Assembly (NCBI GenBank): GCA_022844275.1
Contig: JALHMB010000001.1
Location: 682,001-746,000 of the forward strand
DNA from: Hyphomicrobiaceae bacterium
GTDB taxonomy: Bacteria; Pseudomonadota; Alphaproteobacteria; Rhizobiales; Hyphomicrobiaceae
Direction: 5' to 3'
Length of the DNA: 64,000 nucleotides
Below are positions 37,497-46,987 of the stretch, piece after piece. Position 1 is the first letter of the stretch. Each line of letters opens with the position of its first letter. Made by a program: the position numbers and the translations under genes. Below the pieces are notes generated by a model. That model worked only from the letters and a program-made list of their open reading frames with translations, was not told the DNA's origin and did not search any database.

Positions 37497-38168
37497 TTGA
37501 GTACCAGACGCCCGCAGACTGCCCGCCACTATGTCATTAGCATCCTTAGGTCGGAGATTCTGGACGGTCGGCATGGACCGGGTACGCGCCTGCGGCAGGA
37601 AGAGATCGCAAGCCGGCTAGGCGTCAGCACCACACCTGTTCGAGAAGCTTTTCGCGACTTGCTGTCGGAGGGTTTAGTCGGAGAGGACACCCATCGCGGC
37701 GTCGTCGTTCGCGGCCTGACTCTTTTCGACGCGCGCGAGGTGTTCGCGATGAGGATGGCGCTGGAACCCCTTCTCGCCGTCCAGGCACTGCGGAATGCCA
37801 CGCGGACGCATCTCGACGAAGCGGAAAAGATCCATAAGCAGCTCTGCTCAGAGCGCGATCCCGAGAAGTGGTCGGCTTTGAACGTGCTTTTCCATGACCA
37901 GCTTCATTCGACAGCCCCCCCCGGTCGCCTTGCGACGACAGTCTCGAGCCTCGGCCGCGCCGCCGGCGCTTACGTAAACCTCTCGATGCACTTTCTGCCG
38001 AAGCTGATGGATGCGAACAATCGCGATCACGCAGAGCTCCTGTGCGCCTATCGCGAGTTCGACGAACTCGCCGCGCAATCCATCACCCGCCGCCACGTCG
38101 AGCAGACGCTACGCGCGATCGAGGAGGACACCGTTCTCATAGGACTTGCCGTCGAAGCGCAGAATTAA
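37497..38168 (+). CDS. GntR family transcriptional regulator, FCD subfamily
   Basis: Regulator of about 223 residues. Winged HTH ASRLGVSTTPVREAFRDLLSEGLV with an FCD domain starting LFDAREVFAMRMALEPLLAVQAL. The TTG at 37497 is chosen because CGGAGG precedes it at seven bases; the ATG at 37455 would place the start inside the operator and inverted repeat. It probably controls the plus-strand operon 38322-43990, whose promoter region holds a matching palindrome. Confidence 0.85.
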   Translation: MSTRRPQTARHYVISILRSEILDGRHGPGTRLRQEEIASRLGVSTTPVREAFRDLLSEGLVGEDTHRGVVVRGLTLFDAREVFAMRMALEPLLAVQALRNATRTHLDEAEKIHKQLCSERDPEKWSALNVLFHDQLHSTAPPGRLATTVSSLGRAAGAYVNLSMHFLPKLMDANNRDHAELLCAYREFDELAAQSITRRHVEQTLRAIEEDTVLIGLAVEAQN

Positions 38169-38175
38169 ATCCTAG

Positions 38176-38197
38176 CCTCCGCCGTATCACGCGGAGG
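38176..38197 (+). terminator. Hairpin after the GntR gene
   Basis: CCTCCGC (38176-38182) and GCGGAGG (38191-38197) form a perfect seven-pair stem with an eight-base loop, followed by TTCCTCAAAATTTG rather than a clean T run. It is located seven bases after the GntR stop. Confidence 0.4.
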
Positions 38198-38211
38198 TTC
38201 CTCAAAATTTG

Positions 38212-38229
38212 TGCATTGTGCACAATGTA
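38212..38229 (+). promoter_or_regulatory. Near-palindromic GntR operator upstream of creatininase gene
   Basis: TGCATTGTGCACAATGTA contains a perfect 12-base palindrome ATTGTGCACAAT (38215-38226), fitting the ATTGTnnACAAT form of FCD-type GntR sites. Its left half on the minus strand equals the 12-mer at 37448-37459. It lies about 95 bases before the creatininase start, downstream of the GntR gene. Confidence 0.6.
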
Positions 38230-38321
38230 TGGCCGCGACTTACTGGATCTCGATCGCATATCGTCTCTTCGAAAGTCGCCACCCGCGCGAGCTTGCAACC
38301 CGCCGCGCAAGAGACGAAGTG

Positions 38322-39023
38322 ATGATTATCTCCGAATGTACGTGGTTTCAGGTTGAAGAGCGGTTGAAGTCGGAGGACCGCGCTGCTGTCCCGCTCGGCA
38401 GTACCGAACAGCACGCTCAGCTCAGTCTCTCGACGGACTCGATCCTGGCGCAGCGCATCGCCAACGATGCTGCCGGTCCGCTCGGAATTCCCGTGTTTCC
38501 CGTCGTGCCGTACGGCATCACGCCGATCTTCCTCGGATATCCCGGCACCATCAGCGTGCGCGTCTCGACCTACGTCGCACTGCTCCGCGACATCCTCGAT
38601 AGCCTCTACTCGCAAGGCTTTCGGCGCATTGCCTTCGTGAACGCGCACGGCGGCAATCAGCCCGCGGCCAGCCTCGCCGTCGAGTGGATGGCCGAGCATC
38701 GCGATGCTTCCGTCAAGATGCACAATTGGTGGATCGCACCGAAGACACTCGCCAAATGTCACGAGTTCGATGCCGTCGCGAGCCACGCCTCGTGGAGCGA
38801 GAATTTCCCCTGGACGCGGCTGCCCACCGAAGTCCTGCCGACACAGCGCAAGCCGATGGTGGATGTCCCGGCACTGTTCGCCAAGAGCCCCGCGGAAGCT
38901 CGCAAATATCTGGGCGACGGCGTGTTCGGCGGACCTTATCAAATGCCAGATGACGTCATGGAAGCCGTCTGGGAAGTCGCTGTTCAGGAGACACGGGAGT
39001 TCTTGATGGGACCTTGGCACTGA
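38322..39023 (+). CDS. Creatininase-family amidohydrolase
   Basis: Metal-dependent cyclic amide hydrolase family (creatininase, FAPy deamidase-like, mycofactocin MftE relatives), 233 residues. PLGSTEQHAQLSLSTDSILAQ (~22-42) and AFVNAHGGNQPAAS (~106-119) carry the E, H, D and H metal ligands. The ATG at 38322 is chosen as the family begins there; the longer frame back to 38211 runs over the operator. Its place with a flavin monooxygenase and a formamidase suggests hydrolysis of an amide or lactam in a catabolic pathway. Creatinine itself cannot be inferred. Confidence 0.82.
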   Translation: MIISECTWFQVEERLKSEDRAAVPLGSTEQHAQLSLSTDSILAQRIANDAAGPLGIPVFPVVPYGITPIFLGYPGTISVRVSTYVALLRDILDSLYSQGFRRIAFVNAHGGNQPAASLAVEWMAEHRDASVKMHNWWIAPKTLAKCHEFDAVASHASWSENFPWTRLPTEVLPTQRKPMVDVPALFAKSPAEARKYLGDGVFGGPYQMPDDVMEAVWEVAVQETREFLMGPWH

Positions 39024-39162
39024 CCATCTAGCGCTCGCCATCTAGCGAATACCGGCAAGGTCGCCAACCGCTCGCAAGCCGCTTGCCGAGCGCGCGATGG
39101 ACTGCGCCTTCGGAACGTCAAGTCGAGCAGAATAGCAATCCCTCGATCAGGAGAATGAGCCA

Positions 39163-40044
39163 ATGCGGATTTTCGATCTCGTGACAAGACTGGTCAAGCT
39201 CGTCGGCTCGGCCGCCGTTTGCGCCGTCGTGATCGGCGTCCCGGCGCCTGACGTTCAGGCGCAAGAGAAGTGCGACCCCGCAGCGACGCCGACGAAGTAC
39301 CCCTCGCTCAAAGGCAAGACGATCAGCATGGGGCAATCTCCGACGTCGCCGCCGTACGCTTTCATCGAGCCGCCCTCCGAGGAGCACACGGGATTCGACA
39401 CCGACATGGCACGGGAGCTCTTCAAGTGCCTCGGCCTCAAGTTTGAAATCAAAGCCGGCAAATGGTCCGGGCTGCTGCCGGCGCTGATCGCGGGGCAGAC
39501 GGACATCATGTGGAGCAACCTTTTCTACACGCCGCCGCGGGCTGAGCAGGTCGACTTCGTCACGTATCGCATCAACGCGACAAGCGGCCTCGTCCAGAAG
39601 GGCAACCCGAAGAAGGTCTCGGCCTTGGAGGACGTCTGCGGCCTGCGCGCCACGGGTGGACTCGGCACGGTCGAGGAAGCGGCCTTCCGCGAGCAAAGCA
39701 AGAAGTGCGAGGCAGCCGGCAAAAAGCCCGTGGAGATCCTCCAGCACCAGGAGAACACGGCCGGTATCCGTCTCCTCGCAACGGATCGCGCAGACGTCCA
39801 GCTCCTCGACACCGGCGCTTCCGGCTTCATGGTGAAGAAGATGCCGAATGAGCTCGAGATCGCATTCACGACCAAGACGCAGTTCAAGGTCGCCGTCGGC
39901 ATCAACAAGAACCTGCCGGAGCTTCGTCAAGCGATCTTCGATGCCATGAAGATCCTGCAGGCCAACGGCACGCAGAAGCAGTTGATGGAGAAGTACGGTA
40001 TCGATCCGGAACTCCAGATCCCGACGGAAATCCTGACGAAGTAA
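39163..40044 (+). CDS. ABC transporter binding protein, polar amino acid family (SBP_bac_3)
   Basis: Periplasmic receptor, 293 residues. Signal peptide ([16 protein letters not shown], cleaved near ...VQAQ), then [33 protein letters not shown], and [22 protein letters not shown], the family's ligand-binding core. A Cys pair may form a disulfide in mature protein. It supplies the fused permease-ATPase 34 bases downstream. Confidence 0.88.
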   Translation: MRIFDLVTRLVKLVGSAAVCAVVIGVPAPDVQAQEKCDPAATPTKYPSLKGKTISMGQSPTSPPYAFIEPPSEEHTGFDTDMARELFKCLGLKFEIKAGKWSGLLPALIAGQTDIMWSNLFYTPPRAEQVDFVTYRINATSGLVQKGNPKKVSALEDVCGLRATGGLGTVEEAAFREQSKKCEAAGKKPVEILQHQENTAGIRLLATDRADVQLLDTGASGFMVKKMPNELEIAFTTKTQFKVAVGINKNLPELRQAIFDAMKILQANGTQKQLMEKYGIDPELQIPTEILTK

Positions 40045-40078
40045 TCGCGTCGGACTCGCGGAACGGGACCAGAGAGAC

Positions 40079-41659
40079 ATGTTCGATATCCTTGGCTATT
40101 TGGCATCGCCCGCGCTGTTGAACGGCGCGGCTCTGACGATACAGATCGCCGCCGTCTCTCTGGTCGCCGGGCTGGCGCTCGGGCTTCTGCTTGCCCTCAT
40201 GCGCCTGTCCGGCAATTCCGTACTTAATAGCGTAGCATGGTCGTACATCTGGCTGATGCGTGGCACGCCACTCCTGCTCCAGCTCGTCTTCCTCTTCAAT
40301 GTTCTGCCGTCGGTCGGCATAAAGCTCGATCCGATCTCCACGGCGATCATCGGCTTCGCGCTGAACGAGGCTGCCTTCGCCGCGGAGATCATTCGCGGCA
40401 GCATTCTCTCCGTCAATCGCAGTCAGATCATCGCGGCAGCGGCACTCGGCATGCCGTCCCTCTTGACACTGCGGCGCGTCATCCTTCCCCAGGCCATGAG
40501 GCCGATGCTCCCTGGCATCGGCAATCAGACCATCAGCCTCATCAAGAGCACGTCGATCGCCTCGGTGATCTTCGTGAACGAGCTGACGTTCCGCGCCGAG
40601 CAGATTGTCGGCCACAATTTTCAGTTCTTCAAAGTCTTCACGGCCGCCGCTCTCATCTACCTGGCCATGACGAGCGCGGTTGCCATTCTGCAGGCTCTCT
40701 TGGAGAAGCACTTCGACTACTTCCGCGAGACTGCAGCGGCGACAAAGCAAAGCCATGCGTCCGAGGCGGCGCCAGCCGCTTTGACTGAGGCCGCCTCCAC
40801 GCCGAATGGCGCCAAGAAGGAGGAGCTTCCAGCCCTCATCCGCGACGTCTGCAGCGATCTCGGCGAACAAAGCGGTCAGGATTTCGTCGTCTGCCGCAAT
40901 GTCCAGAAATCCTACGGCAATCGCGAGATCCTGAAGGGGGTGGACTTCACGGTTAAGCGCGGCGAGGTCGTGGTGCTCATGGGACCCAGCGGATCGGGCA
41001 AAAGCACGCTGCTGCGACTCATCAATCACCTGGAGGCCATGGATTGGGGCGAGATCCTCGTCGATGGCCGCACCGTTGGCTACGAGCAGCTCCCTGGCGG
41101 CGGCTGGAAGCCTGTGCGGCGCCTTGCCCAAGCGAGGGCCGAAGCACGCATCAGCATGGTCTTCCAGCAGTTCAACCTGTTCGAGCACCTGACAGCCCTC
41201 GAAAATATTGTCGAGGCGCCCGTTCGTGTTTATGGCACGCCGCCCAAGGAGGCCGAGGCCATCGCACGTAGACTGCTGGCAAGTGTAGGCCTCGCACAGC
41301 ACGCCGACCATCATCCGCATCGCCTCTCCGGTGGCCAGCAGCAGCGTGTTGCTATTGCGCGCGCACTCGCCGTCTCGCCTCGGGTCATGCTTTTCGACGA
41401 GCCGACATCGGCCCTTGATCCTGAACTCGTCGGCGACGTTCTGAATGTCATCCGCGGCCTCGCCGAAGCCGGCATGACGATGATCGTTGTCACGCACGAA
41501 GTGCGCTTCGCGCGAGACGTGGCCGATCGCATCGTCTTCATGGATGGCGGCGTCATCGTCGAGGAAGGACCGCCGAGCGCCGTGCTCGACAATCCTCAGC
41601 AGGAGCGAACCAAACAGTTCCTCCGCACCGTCACGCAATCAGACTTGCAGCCCGCCTGA
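40079..41659 (+). CDS. Fused amino-acid ABC transporter permease and ATPase
   Basis: One 526-residue chain joins a HisM/GlnP-type permease (residues 1-220, with ~5 helices and the EAA block [20 protein letters not shown]) to a GlnQ-type ATPase (residues ~270-526). The ATPase has Walker [10 protein letters not shown] (~302), signature [16 protein letters not shown] (~418) and Walker [15 protein letters not shown] (~436). They are linked by an Ala/Ser/Thr-rich stretch ([20 protein letters not shown]). Such parts are normally two genes. There is no stop or shift between halves, so this is a true fusion; since only one permease type is present, the transporter is probably a homodimer of the fusion. 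Confidence 0.88.
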   Translation: MFDILGYLASPALLNGAALTIQIAAVSLVAGLALGLLLALMRLSGNSVLNSVAWSYIWLMRGTPLLLQLVFLFNVLPSVGIKLDPISTAIIGFALNEAAFAAEIIRGSILSVNRSQIIAAAALGMPSLLTLRRVILPQAMRPMLPGIGNQTISLIKSTSIASVIFVNELTFRAEQIVGHNFQFFKVFTAAALIYLAMTSAVAILQALLEKHFDYFRETAAATKQSHASEAAPAALTEAASTPNGAKKEELPALIRDVCSDLGEQSGQDFVVCRNVQKSYGNREILKGVDFTVKRGEVVVLMGPSGSGKSTLLRLINHLEAMDWGEILVDGRTVGYEQLPGGGWKPVRRLAQARAEARISMVFQQFNLFEHLTALENIVEAPVRVYGTPPKEAEAIARRLLASVGLAQHADHHPHRLSGGQQQRVAIARALAVSPRVMLFDEPTSALDPELVGDVLNVIRGLAEAGMTMIVVTHEVRFARDVADRIVFMDGGVIVEEGPPSAVLDNPQQERTKQFLRTVTQSDLQPA

Positions 41660-41692
41660 TCAGTCGAGGCGCGAAAACAAGGAGACTTGATC

Positions 41693-42988
41693 ATGTTCCA
41701 TCTGGGCTGGTTCATAGGTCGTGGATATTCCGTGCAGGCGTGGAATGCCCCATGGTCGGGCACGATCGGAACCGACTACATGCAGCCTGACATCTATATC
41801 GATCTTGTGCGGTCGCTTGAGCGCGCGTGCTTCGACTACGTCATGATCGAGGATGGTTCTTTCGTCCCGGACGCTTTCCAGGGATCGGCGGATTGGTATT
41901 TGCGGAACGCGAGCACCGTTCCCAAGCACGATCCCATGCCGCTCGTTCCGCTGCTGGCGCAAGCCACGAACCATGTAGGCATCGTTGCGACCATGACGAC
42001 GGCCTTCTATCCGCCGTACCTCGCGGCGCGCTTGGGCGCGACGCTCGATCACCTGACCAAGGGTCGCGTCGGCCTCAATCTCGTCACGGCACACAACGAC
42101 CGGACGGCGCAGAACTTCGGCCTCGACCAGCACTATGAGCATGATCACCGCTACGAGATCGCGGACGAATGGTTTCGCGTCGTGGACCAGCTTTGGCACT
42201 CGTGGGAGCCGGGCGCGATCGTCAACGATGGTGCGCAGCCGATGTACGCGGACGTGAGCAAGGTTCATCCGATCAATTTCGTCGGAAAGTACTTCAAGTG
42301 CCGCGGTCCCCTGAACATGCCGGCAGGCCCACAGGGGCGGCCACTCATCTGCCAGGCCGGCATTTCCCCCGCTGGTCGGGAGTTTGCTTCGAAGCACGCG
42401 GATACCATCGTCTCCCGCGCGCGGGGCGCGGCATCGGCCAAGAAGTTCAGAGACGATGTGCGTGAGCGCATGACCGCGCACGGCCGCAATCCTGACGACT
42501 GCAAGATCATGTTCGCAACTACCATCATCCTCGGCGAGACCATGGAGGACGCAAAGGCCAAGAAGGCGCGCGCCGATGCGGCGCTCATCGCCAATCTCGA
42601 ACCTCGGCTCGCTCAGCTTTCCTTCTATAGCGGGCAGGACTTCTCGAAGGTTCCGCTCGATGAGCCACTCGGCGAGGTGAAGACGAATGCCTCGCGTGGC
42701 CTGGCGCAGCTCATGACCAGCGGCACGGGCAAGACGACGCTGCGCGAAATGCTCACGGACACGTCGAGCGGCGGCCTGGACTTCGTCGGCACGCCCGACA
42801 GCGTCGCGGCGGAGATGGGCGAGGTGGCCGCGGAGATGGGCGGCGACGGCTTCATGATGTCCGATCCGGTTACCCGCCGGAATATCGCCGAGATCACGGA
42901 CGGCCTTGCGCCGGCATTGAAGAAGCGTGGCCTTATTCGTACAGGTTATGCCCACAAGCACCTTCGCGACAATCTCCGCGAGTTCTAG
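41693..42988 (+). CDS. LLM class flavin-dependent monooxygenase (NtaA/DszA type)
   Basis: Luciferase-like monooxygenase, 431 residues. Blocks HLGWFIGRGYSVQAWN, TMTTAFYPPYLAARLGATLDHL, GLNLVTAHNDRTAQNFG and RYEIADEWFRVVDQLW match the subfamily and resemble the enzyme at 18865, though clearly diverged. The ATG at 41693 follows AAGGAG by eight bases; a TTG two codons earlier is less likely. It probably acts in one pathway with the creatininase and formamidase genes around it. A partner flavin reductase is not present. Confidence 0.88.
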   Translation: MFHLGWFIGRGYSVQAWNAPWSGTIGTDYMQPDIYIDLVRSLERACFDYVMIEDGSFVPDAFQGSADWYLRNASTVPKHDPMPLVPLLAQATNHVGIVATMTTAFYPPYLAARLGATLDHLTKGRVGLNLVTAHNDRTAQNFGLDQHYEHDHRYEIADEWFRVVDQLWHSWEPGAIVNDGAQPMYADVSKVHPINFVGKYFKCRGPLNMPAGPQGRPLICQAGISPAGREFASKHADTIVSRARGAASAKKFRDDVRERMTAHGRNPDDCKIMFATTIILGETMEDAKAKKARADAALIANLEPRLAQLSFYSGQDFSKVPLDEPLGEVKTNASRGLAQLMTSGTGKTTLREMLTDTSSGGLDFVGTPDSVAAEMGEVAAEMGGDGFMMSDPVTRRNIAEITDGLAPALKKRGLIRTGYAHKHLRDNLREF

Positions 42989-43045
42989 GCAACCAGCCAA
43001 CGCTGGCCGCCGGCGGCGGCTTCGTCTACTGCATGGGAGCATTCT

Positions 43046-43990
43046 ATGAGCCACCACCATGATATGCCTTTTTCCGTCGACACCATGGTGTGGGGCTCAT
43101 TCGATGCGGCCGTAAAGCCGGTGATCGAGATTGCATCCGGCGATACGGTCTCGCTGCGGGCACTTCCGGCATGCTTGCCATCGCGCCTACCCAAGGCGGA
43201 AGCACATAATATCCCGCCGCTTCTCATTGAAGCGATGCAGACGTTGCCGCCAGGCCCCTCGGGTCACATCCTGACGGGACCAATAGCGGTCAAGGGCGCG
43301 ATGCCGGGCGATATCCTCCAGGTGGACATCCTCGATGTGAAGTGCTGGATGGAGTGGGGCTACGTGTCGTTCGGCCCACTGAAGGGGACTCTGCCGAACG
43401 ACTTTCCCGATCCGGCGATCGTCCATCCATTCATCGATCACGCGGCTGGTCTAATTCGCTTCGTTAAGGGGATAACGCTCCCGATTGCGCCCTTCTTCGG
43501 GATCATGGGGGTCGCCCCGCCTGCGATCTGGGGCAAACAGCCGAGCGCCGTACCTCGCGCGTTCGGCGGCAATCTCGACAACAAGGAACTACGCGCCGGC
43601 ACGACTCTCTATCTCCCGGTGTTCGTCCCAGGAGCGCAGTTTTCAGCGGGCGATGGCCACGGCACGCAAGGCGATGGCGAAGTCTGCATCAACGGTCTGG
43701 AAACCGGTCTCGACGGCACATTTCGGTTGACGGTTCGAAAGGACCTCGACTGGACGTGGCCCTTCGCGGAAAGCCCAACACACTTGATTTCGATGGGCAT
43801 CGACGAAGACCTCGATGAAGCAGCTCGCCAGGCACTCCGTCAGATGATCCTGCACATCACGCGGCTCAGCACCCTTACGCGTGAGGAGGCCTACATGCTT
43901 TGCTCGCTCACCGGCGATATGCGCGTTACGCAGTTGGTCAACGGCAACAAGGGCGTTCACATGATGATGGCGAAGTCAGCAATAAGCTGA
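43046..43990 (+). CDS. Acetamidase/formamidase family protein
   Basis: FmdA/AmdA family amidohydrolase, 314 residues. GGNLDNKELRAGTTLYLPVF and AGDGHGTQGDGEVCINGLET (~195-215) are the family's signature region. It releases ammonia from a short amide such as formamide or acetamide, or acts on a related compound. It is the last recognised gene of the 38.3-44.0 kb operon, so an amide product from the upstream monooxygenase or creatininase step is a reasonable substrate. Confidence 0.9.
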   Translation: MSHHHDMPFSVDTMVWGSFDAAVKPVIEIASGDTVSLRALPACLPSRLPKAEAHNIPPLLIEAMQTLPPGPSGHILTGPIAVKGAMPGDILQVDILDVKCWMEWGYVSFGPLKGTLPNDFPDPAIVHPFIDHAAGLIRFVKGITLPIAPFFGIMGVAPPAIWGKQPSAVPRAFGGNLDNKELRAGTTLYLPVFVPGAQFSAGDGHGTQGDGEVCINGLETGLDGTFRLTVRKDLDWTWPFAESPTHLISMGIDEDLDEAARQALRQMILHITRLSTLTREEAYMLCSLTGDMRVTQLVNGNKGVHMMMAKSAIS

Positions 43991-44521
43991 CAGCGGCGCC
44001 CGCATGCACTCGACAACTGCCGTGGACGAACTTTGTCATGGCGCCTGGATGATTGATGCCCAACTCGGGCGCCGCGGCTATTTGATACTTCAGTCGACAG
44101 CGTCGCTGATCCTTTCGAGGACTTAAGAATGGACGCTCCGGATCTGCCGGGTGAGATATCACTGCACCCGCACGCTTGCGCTCATGCCGCCTAGCGGCAA
44201 CGAGTACACTCCGGGAGCGTGTTGCATCCCAGACGCGAGCCATCATCGTGCAAGGACGTTGCGTCATTCCCATCTTCAGAGCCACCGATCCGAGAGCGCC
44301 GCCAATCGAGTTCAGCAGTCAGTTCTGCTGCATCTAAAGACGAAGAAGTGATAAGCCTCTGAAGCGCGCCGCAATCTTTCAGGCGAGCCGGCGGCGCGCC
44401 TCATTGCGGGCAGATTCCTGTCGCAGCTATGGTCGTCGCATCTCCATGCATAGTTGAAGTGGCCGGCCGCAAAGTGGCGCCAATCGTCTCCATGCTGCGG
44501 GTCAGAGGGGGAGTAAATCAC
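43991..44521. other. Intergenic region without a recognisable gene
   Basis: No convincing frame in 531 bases. A 9-base perfect inverted repeat, GCGCGCCGC (44364-44372) and GCGGCGCGC (44391-44399), with an 18-base spacer could form a leader hairpin ahead of the TAXI gene. There is no T run. Confidence 0.5.
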
Positions 44522-45673
44522 ATGAGGTTCTTTGCAGTGGCCGCAATTGCGGCCGTTGTCGTCTCTGCGACCTTTGATACTTCACGAGCACAAACAGCCG
44601 ATCCGACTGTTCTCAAGCAGCGCGCGCAGCTGCGCGCAGCACGCGAACAATATCGCGAACGGCTCAATGAGAATGTCATCTATCTTATGGGCGGTCAGCT
44701 CGGTGCCGGCTATGCCGTGATCGCCCATGACATTTCCGTGGTTGTCAATCAGGGCGACAACCTGCGGGTACTACCTGTGGGCGGCGGCGCCGGCGTGCAG
44801 AACGTGCGCGACGTCGCTTTCCTGCGCGGTATCGATCTTGGCATAACGAACCTGCTGACCCTCAATCACCTGAAGGCATCGGGTGAGCTTGGCGTCAACC
44901 TCGACCAGCAAATCACCTACATCGCACCACTTTTCCTCGAGACCCTGCATATCCTCGCGCGTGGGGAGTACAATCGCTTAGAGGATCTGAGAGGAAAGAA
45001 GATCAGCTTCAACTACAAAGGAAGTGCAACGGCGCAGTTTGCGCCGCTCGTGTTCAAGGCACTCGGCATCGAGATCCAGGAACTCTACATCGGGCAGGCC
45101 GATGCCATGGAGAAAATGCGCACCGGCGAAGTAGATGCAACGGCCTGCACGTGCCCCGTTCCTGTTCCGGCGTTTGCCAGCGCCAAGCCCGAGTGGGGAT
45201 TCAAGCTGCTTCCCGTGCCCTTCTCGCGGGCTCTCGAGGACAACTACTATCCCTCCAAACTGACGCATGAAGAGTACCCCAATCTGGTACCCAAAGAGGC
45301 GGCCGAAACAGAGACCATCGCGACCGCCAACGTGCTCATTGCCTTCAACTGGGCCAGAGACACGGCACGCTATGCTCGCATTGCCAGATTCACCGAGGCG
45401 ATGTTCACGAGGTTCGAGGACTTCCAAAAGCCTCCGCGCCACCCTCTCTGGAAGACTGTCAATCTCGCGGGAAAGCTACCCGGCTGGCAGCGGTTTCCTG
45501 CTGCGCAGGAATGGATCGACAGGTTCGAGAAGGACGATACGACGAGGTTGCAGACCAGCTTCGCCCAGTTCATGGCTGGCCGGCGGGCATCCATGGAAAG
45601 GAACGCTGCAGCCGATCAGGAACGGCTGTTCCGCGAGTTCATTGAGTGGAGGGCACGAGCCGCGGGCAGGTAG
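44522..45673 (+). CDS. TAXI family TRAP transporter binding protein (orphan)
   Basis: Periplasmic receptor of the TRAP-associated extracytoplasmic immunogenic family, 383 residues, longer than the usual ~320. Signal peptide (RFFAVAAIAAVVVSATF, cleaved after ...SRAQ). IYLMGGQLGAGYAVIAHDI, LRGKKISFNYKGSATAQFAPLV and TGEVDATACTCPVPVPAFA are family-like. The ATG at 44522 follows GAGGGGGAG. TAXI proteins work with a fused 4TM-12TM permease, but none is present here, so the partner lies elsewhere or the protein is a sensor. Confidence 0.82.
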   Translation: MRFFAVAAIAAVVVSATFDTSRAQTADPTVLKQRAQLRAAREQYRERLNENVIYLMGGQLGAGYAVIAHDISVVVNQGDNLRVLPVGGGAGVQNVRDVAFLRGIDLGITNLLTLNHLKASGELGVNLDQQITYIAPLFLETLHILARGEYNRLEDLRGKKISFNYKGSATAQFAPLVFKALGIEIQELYIGQADAMEKMRTGEVDATACTCPVPVPAFASAKPEWGFKLLPVPFSRALEDNYYPSKLTHEEYPNLVPKEAAETETIATANVLIAFNWARDTARYARIARFTEAMFTRFEDFQKPPRHPLWKTVNLAGKLPGWQRFPAAQEWIDRFEKDDTTRLQTSFAQFMAGRRASMERNAAADQERLFREFIEWRARAAGR

Positions 45674-46088
45674 GTGCGCGCGAGAGGCGATGGCTATCGA
45701 GGTCGACCTGGTGGAGCAGCTTTGCGGTTACGAAGCGCTCTAGCAGAGATGCAGCCGAGCCAGCTGCAAACCACAGTGTGCAAATGTTCCAGACAGCCAA
45801 GACTGCGCGCCCTTCAAGCTGCGGGTTTACTCCGAACATTCGCAGATGACCGCAAGCGCTGTCGTCTGCCCGCCTCTAAACGAGCGCGAGAGCTTCGCAT
45901 GGACAACTTCTTGCTGCGTTCGTGTGGCGCGGCATCCAGTGGGAGGACATCAGGCGGCGAGGAGCCTGGGAATCATTTAGATCGACCAGAATAGCGCCCC
46001 TGTCTGATGTGATCCTCAACGCACAATGCCCGCAGACGACCGCTGGCCGGTCAGCATCGGGGGCCATTGGCCAAGATGCTCATGGGGC
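45674..46088. other. Intergenic region without a recognisable gene
   Basis: About 415 bases between the converging TAXI and GntR genes. Short frames exist in several phases, but none shows a ribosome site or a familiar sequence. Confidence 0.5.
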
Positions 46089-46835
46089 CTATCGGCCGGA
46101 GCTGTCTGTCAGTTGCATGAGGCCGAGCTTAAGGTGGCGACGGAGGACTCTTTCCGTTCGATCTGGAGAGCGGGCGCGCAAGGCAGCTACGATCTGCTCA
46201 TGATCTCTCAAGGCTTGATCGACCAACTTCTTCTCTGTCCGTGTCACCCACCGTGGATGAAGAAAGTACTCATTGAAACTATTGAGCATCTCAATCAGCC
46301 TTGGCGAGCCGGACGCCTGCACGATCGTGAGATGAAATTGATGATTGACGCGCACGCGCTCTGCCGGCGACGCCTTGTGCCCCCTCTTTACAAGGTCTTC
46401 GAGTAGCTGAAGCTGTTCGTCGGTAATTCGCTCCGCCGCGAGACGGGCCGCGCAAAGCTCCAGCGCCTCACGGATATGATGAATATCGGCGACATCGCCG
46501 GCCATATCCACCACTTCGACACCCGTTGTCTCATGCTCGCGAACGAGACGGTCGCCTATGAGGCGCGAAATGGCTTCGCGGACAGGCGTTCGACTGACAC
46601 CCAGCGCCTGCGCAATCTCGACCTCTCGCAGACGCGCGCCAGATGCGATCTCACCGGAGATAATGGCGCGGCGCAGATGGCGATAGACCTGATCCGCCAC
46701 CCTCGCTGCACGCATGACGGTTGCGGGCTTCATGGTGCCCGACGAGAGCGGGTTCGCCGATCGCTCTGGTCGTAGCGTTGTGGAGGCATTGTTCTGCTGC
46801 CCGGCCCGTCGGTTTTTCGCAACACTATTGTGCAT
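46089..46835 (-). CDS. GntR family transcriptional regulator, FCD subfamily
   Basis: Regulator of about 248 residues. VADQVYRHLRRAIISGEIASG and VEIAQALGVSRTPVREAISRLI form the winged HTH; an FCD domain (IHHIREALELCAARLAAERI, then RVNHQFHLTIVQASG) follows. The ATG at 46835 is chosen because AAAGGG is six bases upstream; alternatives are 46877 and 46733, which would lengthen or remove a poorly conserved N-terminal region. It is divergent from the amino-acid ABC operon at 47298 and probably controls it. Confidence 0.83.
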   Translation of the reverse strand: MHNSVAKNRRAGQQNNASTTLRPERSANPLSSGTMKPATVMRAARVADQVYRHLRRAIISGEIASGARLREVEIAQALGVSRTPVREAISRLIGDRLVREHETTGVEVVDMAGDVADIHHIREALELCAARLAAERITDEQLQLLEDLVKRGHKASPAERVRVNHQFHLTIVQASGSPRLIEMLNSFNEYFLHPRWVTRTEKKLVDQALRDHEQIVAALRARSPDRTERVLRRHLKLGLMQLTDSSGR

Positions 46836-46987
46836 GCGCGGCCCTTTGAGAGTTGGTCCTTTTGTCTTGGACTTCATACGTAACCGCTATCGGTGTGCAA
46901 CCTGCCCTCGACGGCCCGCAGAGCGTTTCCCGCAATCAGATCCGTGACGCGATTTCTCAAGCCACTAATGATACGACTCGAACAGTA

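Noticed and set aside
39025-39048. Direct repeat CCATCTAGCG at 39025-39034 and 39039-39048
   Set aside because: Short, single duplication just after a stop codon; not enough to call a site or mobile-element footprint.
39902-41638. Long minus-strand open frame (578 codons) opposite the fused ABC gene
   Set aside because: It lies antisense to a gene with complete permease and ATPase motifs; its composition is the Arg/Glu/Asp-rich type expected of a shadow frame in GC-rich DNA.
41660-43060. Long minus-strand open frame (466 codons) opposite the flavin monooxygenase
   Set aside because: Antisense to a conserved LLM monooxygenase with a ribosome site; no familiar motifs in the shadow.
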